From NCBI RefSeq assembly GCF_024169655.1, contig NZ_JALJWV010000001.1:4322001-4386000 (forward strand): a DNA stretch of 64,000 nucleotides, read 5' to 3'. How positions within the stretch are numbered: position 1 is the stretch's first letter; the number at the start of each line of letters is the position of its first letter. This DNA comes from Pseudomonas marginalis. GTDB taxonomy: Bacteria > Pseudomonadota > Gammaproteobacteria > Pseudomonadales > Pseudomonadaceae. Below the pieces are notes generated by a model. That model was not told the DNA's origin. It saw nothing but the letters and a program-made list of their open reading frames with translations, and did not search any database. Below, in pieces: positions 49,306 through 57,919 of the stretch. The position numbers and the translations under genes were made by a program.

Positions 49306-51033
49306 ATGCGGCATCTATTTACCTTACTGCTGATGTTGTTCGCGGGATTCGCCCAGGCCGTGCCGGGTAACCCGTTCGAGACCAAACCCGATTTCCTCCC
49401 GGTGGGCAAGGCCTTCACCTTGACCACCGAACGCCTGGAGTCCGGCGAAACCCAGCTGTTCTGGCAGATAGCCGATGGTTATTACCTGTACCAGCAGCGC
49501 ATGAAGTTCGACGGCCTCGCCGAAAAACCCGCGCTGCCCGAGGGTGAAGCCCATAGCGATGAGTTCTTCGGCGAGCAGCAAGTGTACCGCCAAGGCCTCG
49601 AAGTGAAGATTCCGGCGGGGACGACCGGCCAGGTCAAGCTGGGCTGGCAGGGCTGTGCCGATGCCGGCCTGTGTTACCCGCCACAGTCGATGACCGTGGA
49701 CCTGGGCGGCAACCCGGCCGTCGCCGCCACCGCACAAGCCCAGGACCAGAGCCTGGCCAGCGGCCTGCAGCAGCGCAGCCTGGGGTGGAGCCTGCTGGTG
49801 TTCTTCGGCCTGGGCCTGTTGCTGGCGTTTGCCCCGTGTTCGTTGCCGATGTTGCCGATCCTCGCCGGCCTGGTGGTCGGCAGCGGCGCCAGCCCGCGTC
49901 GCGGTTTTGCGTTGGCCGGCAGCTACGTGGTGTGCATGGCGCTGGTGTATGCCGCGCTGGGCGTACTGGCCGCGTCGCTCGGCAGCAACCTGGCGGCGCT
50001 GCTGCAAACCCCGTGGATACTCGGCAGCTTCGCCGCCTTGTTTGTAATCCTGGCCCTGCCGATGTTCGGCTTCTTTGAACTGCAACTGCCGGTGGCCGTG
50101 CGTGATCGTCTGGACAACGTCAGCCGCAACCAGCGTGGCGGCAGCCTGATCGGCGCCGGGGTACTTGGCGCGCTGTCCGGCCTGTTGGTCGGCCCCTGCA
50201 TGACCGCGCCCCTGGCCGGCGCCCTGCTCTACATCGCCCAGAGCGGTAACGCCCTGCACGGCGGGCTGATCCTGTTCGCCATGGGCATCGGCATCGGCAT
50301 TCCGCTGTTGCTGCTGGTGACCGTGGGCAACCGCTTCCTGCCCAAGCCGGGCACCTGGATGAATGTGCTCAAGGGCGTGTTCGGCTTCCTGTTCCTGGCC
50401 ACCGCCGTGCTGATGATTCGCCCGGTGGTCGGGGAAAACCTGTGGCTCGGCCTGTGGGGCGCGCTGGCCATGGCCATGGCCTATTGCGGCTGGCGCCTGG
50501 CCCAGGATTTCGGGCGGGTCGCCATGCTGTCCGGCGCCGTTTCCGTGGTGCTCGGGTTGTGGGGCGGCCTGCTGCTGGTCGGCGCGGCGGGTGGCAGCGA
50601 CGATGTGTGGCAACCGTTGAAGGTCTACAGCGGCTCGCGGATCAGCGGCGCGCCGAGTGCCCACGAGGCGTTCATGACGATCAACGACCCGGCCGTGCTG
50701 CAAAGCCAGCTCGACAGCGCCAAGGCCCAGGGCCAATGGGTACTGGTGGATTACTACGCCGACTGGTGCGTGTCGTGCAAGATCATGGAAAAACAGGTGT
50801 TCGGCAAACCCCACGTAATGGACGCCCTGAAAGACGTGCGCCTGCTGCGCCTCGACGTCACCGCCGACAACGCTGCCAGCCGCGCACTGCTCGGCCGCTA
50901 CAAAGTGCCAGGGCCACCGAGCTTCGTGTGGATCGGCCCGGACGGTGAAGAACGCCGCGCCCGGCGCATTACCGGCGAAGTCGATGCCGATACGTTCCTG
51001 CAACGCTGGACCCAGACGCGGGACGCCCGCTGA
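49306..51033 (+). CDS. dsbD: Thiol:disulfide interchange protein DsbD (DsbD2)
   Basis: 575 residues. Signal peptide (RHLFTLLLMLFAGFAQAVPG), periplasmic alpha domain with the Cys pair in CADAGLCYPPQS, eight-helix membrane domain with conserved Cys in APCSLPMLPIL and VGPCMTAPLAG, and C-terminal thioredoxin domain with CVSC (DWCVSCKIMEKQVFG). It passes electrons from cytoplasmic thioredoxin to periplasmic partners. The ATG at 49306 is used; TTG 6 bases upstream is an alternative. Overlaps dsbE by one base. Confidence 0.94.
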   Translation: MRHLFTLLLMLFAGFAQAVPGNPFETKPDFLPVGKAFTLTTERLESGETQLFWQIADGYYLYQQRMKFDGLAEKPALPEGEAHSDEFFGEQQVYRQGLEVKIPAGTTGQVKLGWQGCADAGLCYPPQSMTVDLGGNPAVAATAQAQDQSLASGLQQRSLGWSLLVFFGLGLLLAFAPCSLPMLPILAGLVVGSGASPRRGFALAGSYVVCMALVYAALGVLAASLGSNLAALLQTPWILGSFAALFVILALPMFGFFELQLPVAVRDRLDNVSRNQRGGSLIGAGVLGALSGLLVGPCMTAPLAGALLYIAQSGNALHGGLILFAMGIGIGIPLLLLVTVGNRFLPKPGTWMNVLKGVFGFLFLATAVLMIRPVVGENLWLGLWGALAMAMAYCGWRLAQDFGRVAMLSGAVSVVLGLWGGLLLVGAAGGSDDVWQPLKVYSGSRISGAPSAHEAFMTINDPAVLQSQLDSAKAQGQWVLVDYYADWCVSCKIMEKQVFGKPHVMDALKDVRLLRLDVTADNAASRALLGRYKVPGPPSFVWIGPDGEERRARRITGEVDADTFLQRWTQTRDAR

Positions 51034-51878
51034 TGCTGACCCTGACCATCGGCACCTTCGCCATCGCGCTGAATCACATCCTGCTGATCAGCGCGCTGAT
51101 TCTCGCCACCCTGGTGGGGTGGCGCGTGGCCAAGCGTGGCGGGGAAAACCCGGAGTCGGTGCTGTTCTACCTGTTCCTGCTGGGCATGTTGGCAGCCCGC
51201 ATCAGCTTTGTGCTGATGTACTGGAGTTACTACCGCAACGACCCGTTGCAGATCGTCGACCTGCGCGACGGCGGCTTTCTCGCCTGGCCCGGCGTCATTG
51301 CACTGATCCTCGGCGCGCTGCTGTACGGCTGGCGCCGCCCGGCCCTGCGCAAACCATTGAGTGCCGGGGTGATCACCGGCCTGCTGTTCTGGGGCATGAC
51401 CAGCCTGTCGCTGAGCCTGTATGACAAAGGCTCGCGCCTGCCGGACATCACCCTGCGCAACGCGAATGGCGAGGTGGTGCAACTGGCGGACTACCAGGGC
51501 GGCCCGCTGGTGATCAACCTGTGGGCCACCTGGTGCCCGCCGTGCCGCCGGGAAATGCCGGTACTGGAACGCGCCCAACGCCAACGCCCCGACGTGACCT
51601 TCCTGTTCGTCAACCAGGCCGAAAGCATGCAAAGCGTCAGCACCTACCTGGCCACCCAGGGCCTGACCCTGGACAACGTCTTGTTCGACGCCAGCGGCCG
51701 CCTCGGCCAGGCCGTGGGCTCCATGGCCTTGCCGACCACGCTGTTCTACCAAGCCGATGGACGCCTGATCAACAGCCACCTCGGTGAACTGTCCCAGGCC
51801 AGCCTGGCCCGCGCCATGGAACCCTTCGACATCGCCACTGAAAGGAAACCGACATGCCTCGCCTCCGCCACTTGCTGA
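51033..51878 (+). CDS. TlpA/DsbE-like membrane thioredoxin with N-terminal helices
   Basis: 281 residues. The first ~125 residues are three to four membrane helices resembling the N-terminus of prolipoprotein diacylglyceryl transferase-type proteins (LTIGTFAIALNHILLISALILATLVGWRVAKRGG). Then a periplasmic thioredoxin domain with WCPPC in VINLWATWCPPCRREMPVLERAQ. Reduces or shuttles disulfides, probably receiving electrons from DsbD. Start ATG overlaps the dsbD stop (TGATG). The fusion of a membrane leader to TlpA is the family's usual form here. Confidence 0.88.
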   Translation: MLTLTIGTFAIALNHILLISALILATLVGWRVAKRGGENPESVLFYLFLLGMLAARISFVLMYWSYYRNDPLQIVDLRDGGFLAWPGVIALILGALLYGWRRPALRKPLSAGVITGLLFWGMTSLSLSLYDKGSRLPDITLRNANGEVVQLADYQGGPLVINLWATWCPPCRREMPVLERAQRQRPDVTFLFVNQAESMQSVSTYLATQGLTLDNVLFDASGRLGQAVGSMALPTTLFYQADGRLINSHLGELSQASLARAMEPFDIATERKPTCLASATC

Positions 51879-52618
51879 CCCTGCTGCCACTCACGCTGGC
51901 CGCCACCCTGGCCCAGGCCGAAGACTGGCCGGCACCGATCAAACAGATCGAAGCCAAGGGCGCCAAGATCCTCGGCAAGTTCGACGCTCCCAGCGGCCTC
52001 ACCGGCTACGCCGCGCAGTACCAGAACCGCGGCATGGCGCTGTACCTGAGCGCCGACGGCAAAAGCGTGCTCGCCGGCACCCTGTATGACGCCCAGGGCA
52101 ATGACCTGAGCAACGCGCCCCTGGAAAAACTGGTGTACGCGCCGATGGCCAAGGAAGTCTGGGCCAAGATGGAAAAAAGCAGCTGGATCCAGGACGGCGA
52201 CACCAACGCGCCGCGCACGGTCTACCTGTTCAGCGACCCCAACTGCCCGTACTGCAACATGTTCTGGGAACAGGCGCGGCCGTGGGTCAAGGCCGGCAAG
52301 GTGCAGTTGCGCCACATCATGGTCGGCATCATCCGCGAAGACAGCCCAGGCAAATCCGCCGCCCTGCTGGCCAGCCAAGACCCGCAAAAAGCCCTGCAAG
52401 CACACGAAGCCGCCGGCAAGGGCAGCAAGTTGCAGGCGCTGGACAAAATCCCTGCCAATATTGAAGCCAAGCTCGATGCCAACATGAAGTTGATGGAGGA
52501 ACTGGAGTTGTCGGCGACGCCGGCGATTTTCTATCTGGATGACAAGGGCGGGTTGCAGCAACAGCAAGGGGCGCCGTCGCCGGATAAGTTGGTAAAAATA
52601 TTGGGTGTCAAAGAATAA
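51854..52618 (+). CDS. dsbG: Thiol:disulfide interchange protein DsbG
   Basis: 254 residues. Signal peptide (RHLLTLLPLTLAATLAQA), N-terminal dimerisation domain, then thioredoxin domain with active-site CPYC at residues 131-134 (YLFSDPNCPYCNMFWEQARPW) and cis-Pro segment ELSATPAIFYLD. Periplasmic isomerase/reductase that rescues sulfenylated or misoxidised cysteines; partner DsbD keeps it reduced. The start overlaps dsbE by 25 bases with GAAAGGAAACC as ribosome site, so dsbD-dsbE-dsbG form one operon. Confidence 0.94.
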   Translation: MPRLRHLLTLLPLTLAATLAQAEDWPAPIKQIEAKGAKILGKFDAPSGLTGYAAQYQNRGMALYLSADGKSVLAGTLYDAQGNDLSNAPLEKLVYAPMAKEVWAKMEKSSWIQDGDTNAPRTVYLFSDPNCPYCNMFWEQARPWVKAGKVQLRHIMVGIIREDSPGKSAALLASQDPQKALQAHEAAGKGSKLQALDKIPANIEAKLDANMKLMEELELSATPAIFYLDDKGGLQQQQGAPSPDKLVKILGVKE

Positions 52619-52639
52619 CGCATCGCCCTGTATTAAACG

Positions 52640-52663
52640 AATACCCGCAAAAATGCGGGTATT
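52640..52663 (+). terminator. Hairpin after dsbG
   Basis: AATACCCGCA / TGCGGGTATT, a 10-bp stem with an AAAA loop. The following T tract is poor (CACTTTGG), so termination may be inefficient. It separates dsbG from the convergent large gene. Confidence 0.6.
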
Positions 52664-52677
52664 CACTTTGGGGATAT

Positions 52678-55359
52678 TTAAACTTCCTCAACCAAAAAAT
52701 CATCCATATAGTAGTCATTCCCTGACAGTTCTGCAGCGGCTTCATGGCTGTAAATATCCAGTAACACAGTCGCAGAGGCAGCCACGAAAGTGAAACTGAG
52801 CGTGTGCCATGCCTGATCGACCAACTCTGTGACGCCGGTTTTTTGCACAGAATCTTGACGCAAGGACAACTTCGGCCAAGGATTATTATGGTTAATTCGG
52901 CGGGCCTTGACTGAAAAACGATAGGCACGCCCCGTTTCAAGATCCCTAAACGTCCTTTGCAAGATAGGGCCGATATTATTCGTTGAATACGTGTAGTTTT
53001 TCACAACAAAGCCATTACCCGCCGGCTCCAGGCTAATATCCCTTGGGTCCGGAGCCCCTGTCCCGACTTCCCAACCGCGAAAATCTCTATCATTGAAGTC
53101 AGTTAAATCCCGGTACTCTCTCCCAACCCTAAGACTCAACGTTGGAAAAACCACCGCATCAGTCTCAAGTGAACCTTCATCTGTCGCCACTTTGAAAGTA
53201 ATAGTCAACGTAGAATTTATAAGCAACTTCTCCAATTCAACGCGAGGCAAAATCCGCGACACTCCGTTCAAGTCGTCTCTTTTTATCGGTTCCCGGGTCA
53301 TGACTTTTATTGTGTATGGCGAACCGTCCGTTTTGGTCCCCGAACACTGTAACCAGCCATTCTGCCCAAGCAGAATGAACCACCACGGATCGATAGTGAT
53401 ATCAACATCCCCAGGGAAATTACGCAGATCCAACATAGCGCCTTGAACGGCGGGAGGTGTAGCCTGCGGCACAACCGGCATCGGCAGACGCACCGGAACC
53501 GGAACGCTGACGTGCAAGTTCAAATCAGCCGAGGTCTGCATCTGGCAGACGCGGGTCACGGTGTAATTGATCTTCACCGTTTTGCCGATGCTCTCGATCA
53601 CCGCTTCGCGCGGCACGAAGAAGATGACCGCGCCCGCCGTGCTGCCAGGCTCGGCGGCCAACGGCCAGCGACTGCCGTCGGGTCGGGTCCAGTCCACGCT
53701 GATGCTCTGGCTGGGGTGGCTGCCGACATAATCCACCGCCACATGTACACCGTCGCGTCCGTTCCAGGCGGTCAAGTCGCTGCCCACCGCCTCGATGACG
53801 GTGGGCGCCAGCAACACCATGTATTCCGGAACAAGCTTGAAAGACTTCGGTGTAAATTCGAGGGCCGTCGCCCGATTGCACACGCCATCAAAGCTCGCGG
53901 CAAAGTGCAGGACGAACTCGCCGCAGTCCGCCAGTTTTTTCAGTTCTGCCCGTGGGATGGACGCATCAACCCCACCCCTGAGCCACTGCGCCGTCAGGGG
54001 TTCATCCCTCAGGATGTCGAACTGGTAAGGACTGTCGTCGGCACTCATACCGCTCACCCACATCCAGCAACATTGCCCCTGCACGGCATAATCCCAGATC
54101 GGCACCAGCCCCGTGGCGTTACCCTCAAACGTGGTGAGGTCGACTTCGCCCGCCGTTGCCTCTTCGATACTCGGGGTGGTCAGTTGAGGCGACAGTACTT
54201 TGATCGCACGGTCAGGAGAAAACCGAGGCAGGTTATTGTTGAATTGGACGCTGTAGTTCAGCGTCATCGTCTGATTGAACAGGGCTGCGATGATATCGGG
54301 AGCCAAATCAAATGACAGGCTCGAATCTTCCGCCGTCACGTCCTGGCAACCCAGGGATACAGGCCCATAACTCGGCCCATAAGCGTGAGCACAAACATGA
54401 TCACCTTCGGTCATACCTTCATAGGTGATGAATACGTGCCCCCCACTGACCGTATTGATCGGATTGACCTGCCAGTCATCAGGATGCACCTCCACCGACT
54501 CGCGCAGGTGAGGCGCAGACAAATCGAGCTGCGGATCAACACGCAGCAACGTCGTCGAGCGCTGGTGGAAATCCTGAGCGTTTTCAGGCAACGGGTTATC
54601 AGTCGACACCGGGGCAGCCGGCCCGGTGCCGTCCCAGATAACCCCACAATGGCAGGTCAGGGACGAGTAATCTTCCAGGCGTGAGAGCCAGTCACGCAAC
54701 AAACTGAACTCGAACACAAACCCCAGATGCGCTTCCGCCTCGGTCACAAGGTGGTCATAGGCCGCCCAGGTAAATCTGAACGGCACCTGATGCTGATTGC
54801 CGGCAACCACCACAAACAAACGCTGCCCGGCCTGGATCATCGGCCAGGCTTTGATCCGGATGGTTTCATCGCCCTCGAAGGTGAACATGTTCAGCCACAA
54901 CGTACTCCACTCCAACTTGGCATGCGCAAACTCAGGCATTGACTCACGCAGATCCTCTTCGCGAACTTGCTGAATCTCAAGCTCAAGCACCAGCGATTCT
55001 TTGCGCACGCCACCGACGACGGCCTCGTACCAGATCAACACCGTATGCCCGATGCAGGTACTGATCCATTGCCAGGGAATTTCGGCCACGTCGCCGCTCG
55101 CCACATTGATCGGCGGGAATGTCGGGCTGGCCTGGTCTTTGATCGCGAAATGCACAACGACCTGTGTGCTGCCGGCCGGCAGCGTCAGCGTCGCGGTCGT
55201 ACCTTGGGCCGCCTCCAGGGGATAAAGCACACTGTTGTTCTGGGCGAATTCGATTGTCGCAACGGGCAACTCCGCAGCGGCTGCGTTGGCTGTCGGAGGA
55301 GACGCAACCCTCGCCGTTTGCGCGGAAGGTGTAGTTTTAGGGATCGGTTTTTTAGCCAC
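52678..55359 (-). CDS. Large Ig-like repeat protein with C-terminal jelly-roll domain
   Basis: 893 residues, no signal peptide. At least two ~110-residue beta repeats are recognisable: about 396-512 and 640-750 share NFxG, WxxxxGQxxWMWxxG, TxDxSPY, PRxELxKLL and a later TF-x-V pattern. The last ~140 residues are a galactose-binding/jelly-roll-like domain (WEVGTGAPDPRDISLEPAGN, FSVKARRINHNNPWPKLSLR, YYMDDFLVEEV). The 5-prime end is GC-rich while the last ~255 codons are AT-rich: hand counts give 45/60 GC at 53641-53700 but 22/60 at 53161-53220. GTG start at 55359 with AGGAG upstream. Function unknown. Confidence 0.75.
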   Translation of the reverse strand: MAKKPIPKTTPSAQTARVASPPTANAAAAELPVATIEFAQNNSVLYPLEAAQGTTATLTLPAGSTQVVVHFAIKDQASPTFPPINVASGDVAEIPWQWISTCIGHTVLIWYEAVVGGVRKESLVLELEIQQVREEDLRESMPEFAHAKLEWSTLWLNMFTFEGDETIRIKAWPMIQAGQRLFVVVAGNQHQVPFRFTWAAYDHLVTEAEAHLGFVFEFSLLRDWLSRLEDYSSLTCHCGVIWDGTGPAAPVSTDNPLPENAQDFHQRSTTLLRVDPQLDLSAPHLRESVEVHPDDWQVNPINTVSGGHVFITYEGMTEGDHVCAHAYGPSYGPVSLGCQDVTAEDSSLSFDLAPDIIAALFNQTMTLNYSVQFNNNLPRFSPDRAIKVLSPQLTTPSIEEATAGEVDLTTFEGNATGLVPIWDYAVQGQCCWMWVSGMSADDSPYQFDILRDEPLTAQWLRGGVDASIPRAELKKLADCGEFVLHFAASFDGVCNRATALEFTPKSFKLVPEYMVLLAPTVIEAVGSDLTAWNGRDGVHVAVDYVGSHPSQSISVDWTRPDGSRWPLAAEPGSTAGAVIFFVPREAVIESIGKTVKINYTVTRVCQMQTSADLNLHVSVPVPVRLPMPVVPQATPPAVQGAMLDLRNFPGDVDITIDPWWFILLGQNGWLQCSGTKTDGSPYTIKVMTREPIKRDDLNGVSRILPRVELEKLLINSTLTITFKVATDEGSLETDAVVFPTLSLRVGREYRDLTDFNDRDFRGWEVGTGAPDPRDISLEPAGNGFVVKNYTYSTNNIGPILQRTFRDLETGRAYRFSVKARRINHNNPWPKLSLRQDSVQKTGVTELVDQAWHTLSFTFVAASATVLLDIYSHEAAAELSGNDYYMDDFLVEEV

Positions 55360-55674
55360 AATAAGACTCCTGTCCAGCGTTATATAAGCATCGGGGCCGG
55401 CCCTCGCGGGCCAGAAACTCTGTTTATCTAACGCTTGGATCAAGCACCTTGCCTACTGTCAGAATTGACAGTTGTGCCGCTGACCCACGGTCTTGCCGAC
55501 AGACGGCTGCTTCAAAATCCCTCCAGCCCCACCATCAAATCACTCAACCAATCCGTTTATTGGATTAAATTCCCATTTGACAATAATTATCATTCATCAT
55601 AATTTACTGCCCTATGTGTAGGAGGCCTCAGCAAGGACGCCCTCCCCTAAGCTCTTTTTGGCAAGGTGATTTCC
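55360..55674. other. Divergent promoter region of the repeat protein and pvdS
   Basis: Contains the ribosome site of the minus-strand gene at its left end and the pvdS promoter at its right. I see a Fur-box-like sequence at 55579-55597 and a CCAAT...ATTGG inverted repeat near 55550. No small gene is convincing. Confidence 0.5.
55579..55597. promoter_or_regulatory. Fur-box-like site upstream of pvdS
   Basis: GACAATAATTATCATTCAT matches the GATAATGATAATCATTATC consensus at about 13 of 19 positions. It lies about 80 bases upstream of the pvdS ATG. Fur repression of pvdS is established in P. aeruginosa; here it is inferred. Confidence 0.6.
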
Positions 55675-56226
55675 ATGACGGAACAAGTATCCACAGGCAG
55701 GTGCGACTCACCGCTGCTCCAGGCATTCGTCGATAATCGGCTGATTCTGGTGAAGATCGCAGCACGTATTACCGGCTGCCGCTCCCGGGCCGAAGACGTC
55801 GTGCAGGACGCCTACTTCCGGCTGCAAGCGGCGCCGACGATCACCTCATCGTTCAAGGCCCAATTGAGTTATCTGTTCCAGATCGTGCGCAACCTGGCGA
55901 TCGATCACTATCGCAAACAGGCCCTGGAGCTCAAATATTCGGGGACCGAAGAGGAAGGCTTGAATGTGGTGATTCAGGGCGCGTCACCGGAAACTTCGCA
56001 CATCAATTTCAACACCCTGGAGAACATCGCCGACGCCCTGACGGAACTGCCCCAGCGCACCCGCTATGCGTTCGAGATGTACCGCCTGCACGGCGTGCCG
56101 CAAAAGGACATCGCCAAGGAACTCGGCGTCTCACCGACCCTGGTCAACTTCATGATTCGCGATGCGCTGGTGCATTGCCGCAAGGTGTCGGGCAGTCACA
56201 GCGATACGTTTGCGCGGCGGATCTGA
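55675..56226 (+). CDS. pvdS: Extracytoplasmic-function sigma factor PvdS
   Basis: 183 residues. Almost a match to the P. aeruginosa PvdS sequence as I remember it: CDSPLLQAFVDNRLILVKIAARITGCRSRAEDVVQDA (region 2), YLFQIVRNLAIDHYRKQALELKYSG and RYAFEMYRLHGVPQKDIAKELGVSPTLVNFMIRDALVHCRKV (region 4). PvdS directs RNA polymerase to pyoverdine genes under iron starvation. AAGGTG lies before the ATG. No pyoverdine NRPS gene adjoins it here; the only likely regulon member in the window is the MbtH gene. Confidence 0.95.
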   Translation: MTEQVSTGRCDSPLLQAFVDNRLILVKIAARITGCRSRAEDVVQDAYFRLQAAPTITSSFKAQLSYLFQIVRNLAIDHYRKQALELKYSGTEEEGLNVVIQGASPETSHINFNTLENIADALTELPQRTRYAFEMYRLHGVPQKDIAKELGVSPTLVNFMIRDALVHCRKVSGSHSDTFARRI

Positions 56227-56260
56227 AGCGCGCCCTTGCACATTTTGATCGCCTGCAACC

Positions 56261-57049
56261 TCAGGGTACTGCGGTCACATCGATGCGGTAGGGCTCGAAT
56301 ATCTTCAGCAACTCGCCGTCATCGCGCAAACGTTTGAGTAATTCGGCAAACGCCGGCCCGCTGATCGGCGCCTTGGGCCGTAGCAAGGCGTAATGGTGGT
56401 ACACCTGGTCGACGCGCTGCGAGATCAGGAATTGTGCAGCCATATCGGCGTTGCGCACCAGAAAATCACTCAGGTACGAGCGGGTCACCAGGGCGATATC
56501 GGCGCGGCCGCGAGCGACCATCAGCAGGTTGCTGTCATGGGAATAGGTCAACGTCGCGTTGAAGTGCTCGGCCATGAACTTGGGGTCGGCATTGAAGTGG
56601 GCGAAGGCGTAGTGATAACCGCTGAACACCGCCAGGCGCTTGCCGCCAAGGCTGGCGAAATAACTCTGGTCGCGATCGGGCTCACGCTGGGCGACGAAGA
56701 TTTCGGCATCTTCCAGGCCCATGTCGACCGCAGTGTGGGGGATTTTCTGCCAGCCCCAGTCGGGGTTTTCGAAAATCGCCACGTCGACCCGGCCCTGCTC
56801 AAAATCGCGAAAGCGCCGCGGGATCGAGGTCGGCACCAGCACGAACTGATAATCGCCTTGCGAGGCGTTCAGGGCTTCGACCAACTGCGGCAGCAACCCG
56901 GTGTCGGCGCCCTGTTCGGGGCGCACGGTGTAGGGTGGAAAATGCGCAGCGCCGATCCTCACCAATTGCGCAGCCGAAGCCGGCATCCACGCCGCCGTGC
57001 CCAGTGCCCATAAAGTAAGTCCTGCAGCCAATCGCAATGGCGAAAACAT
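56261..57049 (-). CDS. Periplasmic solute-binding protein (SBP_bac_3 type)
   Basis: 262 residues. Signal peptide (FSPLRLAAGLTLWALGTAAWMPASAA) then an ABC-type binding fold: RIGAAHFPPYTVRPEQGADTGLLPQLVEALN, FRDFEQGRVDVAIFENPDWGW, LSFAH-like mid and SDFLVRNADMAAQFLISQRVD. Binds a small polar ligand such as an amino acid; no permease or ATPase genes are adjacent, so it may act with a distant transporter or as a signalling receptor. ATG at 57049 is chosen over an upstream GTG (57061); neither has a strong ribosome site. Confidence 0.75.
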   Translation of the reverse strand: MFSPLRLAAGLTLWALGTAAWMPASAAQLVRIGAAHFPPYTVRPEQGADTGLLPQLVEALNASQGDYQFVLVPTSIPRRFRDFEQGRVDVAIFENPDWGWQKIPHTAVDMGLEDAEIFVAQREPDRDQSYFASLGGKRLAVFSGYHYAFAHFNADPKFMAEHFNATLTYSHDSNLLMVARGRADIALVTRSYLSDFLVRNADMAAQFLISQRVDQVYHHYALLRPKAPISGPAFAELLKRLRDDGELLKIFEPYRIDVTAVP

Positions 57050-57142
57050 TAAGGCACACACCGTTTAACATGCTGATGGCAGTAAGCTAGGCGTTTTCGC
57101 CGGTCGAGACAACTTTCCACCGCCAAATTAACAGCCTGCGCC

Positions 57143-57766
57143 TCAATCAGCCTTCAAAACCATCAACAACGCCTCTTCGGCCAACTGTTCCAGGGTCAGG
57201 CTGCCCTCGGCGCGGAACCAGGTGGTGGTCCAGGACAAGGCGCCGGTGAGGAAGCGCCGGGTGATAAACACGTCCCCCTTGATGTAGCCGGCGGCCTTGG
57301 CCTCGCCCAGCACCTGCAGCCAGATCGCCTCATACACATCACGCAAGGCGAGCACCTGGGCCTGGCCTTCGGCCGACAGCGAACGCCACTCGTACACCAG
57401 CACCGCCATGGCTTCGCCGCTGCCGCCCATAATCGACTGCAATTCGCAGCGAATCAGCGCCAGCACCCGTTCGCGCACGGTGTTCGCTTCTTCCAGCGAA
57501 GCACGCATCAGCGCGGTGTTGTAGTGGATGGTTTCTTCCATGACCGCACGCAGGATCTCGTCCTTGCTCTTGAAGTGATGAAAGATGCTGCCGGACTGGA
57601 TGCCTACGGCGCCGGCCAGGTCGCGCACGGTGGTACGTTCGAAGCCCTTGTTGCGAAACAGGTGAGCCGCGGTTTGCAGCAACTTGCCCCGGGCACTCTC
57701 GGGGTCGGTCAATTGGCCGCCGTCGACCATGGTGCGCATCACCCGCAGGGCTTTTTGCTCATCCAT
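57143..57766 (-). CDS. atuR: TetR-family repressor AtuR
   Basis: 207 residues. N-terminal TetR HTH: ARGKLLQTAAHLFRNKGFERTTVRDLAGAVGIQSGSIFHHFKSKDEILRAVMEETIHY. C-terminal ligand/dimer domain helices follow. Divergent from atuA, matching atuR-atuA of P. aeruginosa, where AtuR represses the atu genes and binds inverted repeats between them. GAGGAG precedes the ATG at 57766. Two exact mirror-image 16-bp palindromes in the gap are the likely operators. A longer frame to 59689 is antisense to atuA and is not real. Confidence 0.92.
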   Translation of the reverse strand: MDEQKALRVMRTMVDGGQLTDPESARGKLLQTAAHLFRNKGFERTTVRDLAGAVGIQSGSIFHHFKSKDEILRAVMEETIHYNTALMRASLEEANTVRERVLALIRCELQSIMGGSGEAMAVLVYEWRSLSAEGQAQVLALRDVYEAIWLQVLGEAKAAGYIKGDVFITRRFLTGALSWTTTWFRAEGSLTLEQLAEEALLMVLKAD

Positions 57767-57824
57767 GCTGCTCTCCTCTACTTCTACTGACGTCTTGGGC
57801 GGCAATTTAGGCCGTGACTGCCAG

Positions 57825-57840
57825 CCAAGCAAGCGCTTGG
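57825..57840. promoter_or_regulatory. AtuR operator 1
   Basis: CCAAGCAAGCGCTTGG, 16 bp, an imperfect palindrome. It is the exact reverse complement of operator 2. Confidence 0.65.
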
Positions 57841-57867
57841 CCGAAAACTGTGCCTGGAGTTTACAAA

Positions 57868-57883
57868 CCAAGCGCTTGCTTGG
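57868..57883. promoter_or_regulatory. AtuR operator 2
   Basis: CCAAGCGCTTGCTTGG, 16 bp. Exact reverse complement of operator 1, with starts 43 bases apart (about four helical turns). Lies 36 bases before the atuA ATG. Confidence 0.65.
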
Positions 57884-57919
57884 TAGTCTCATCACCTGCC
57901 ATTCGAGGAAGGATTTCTC

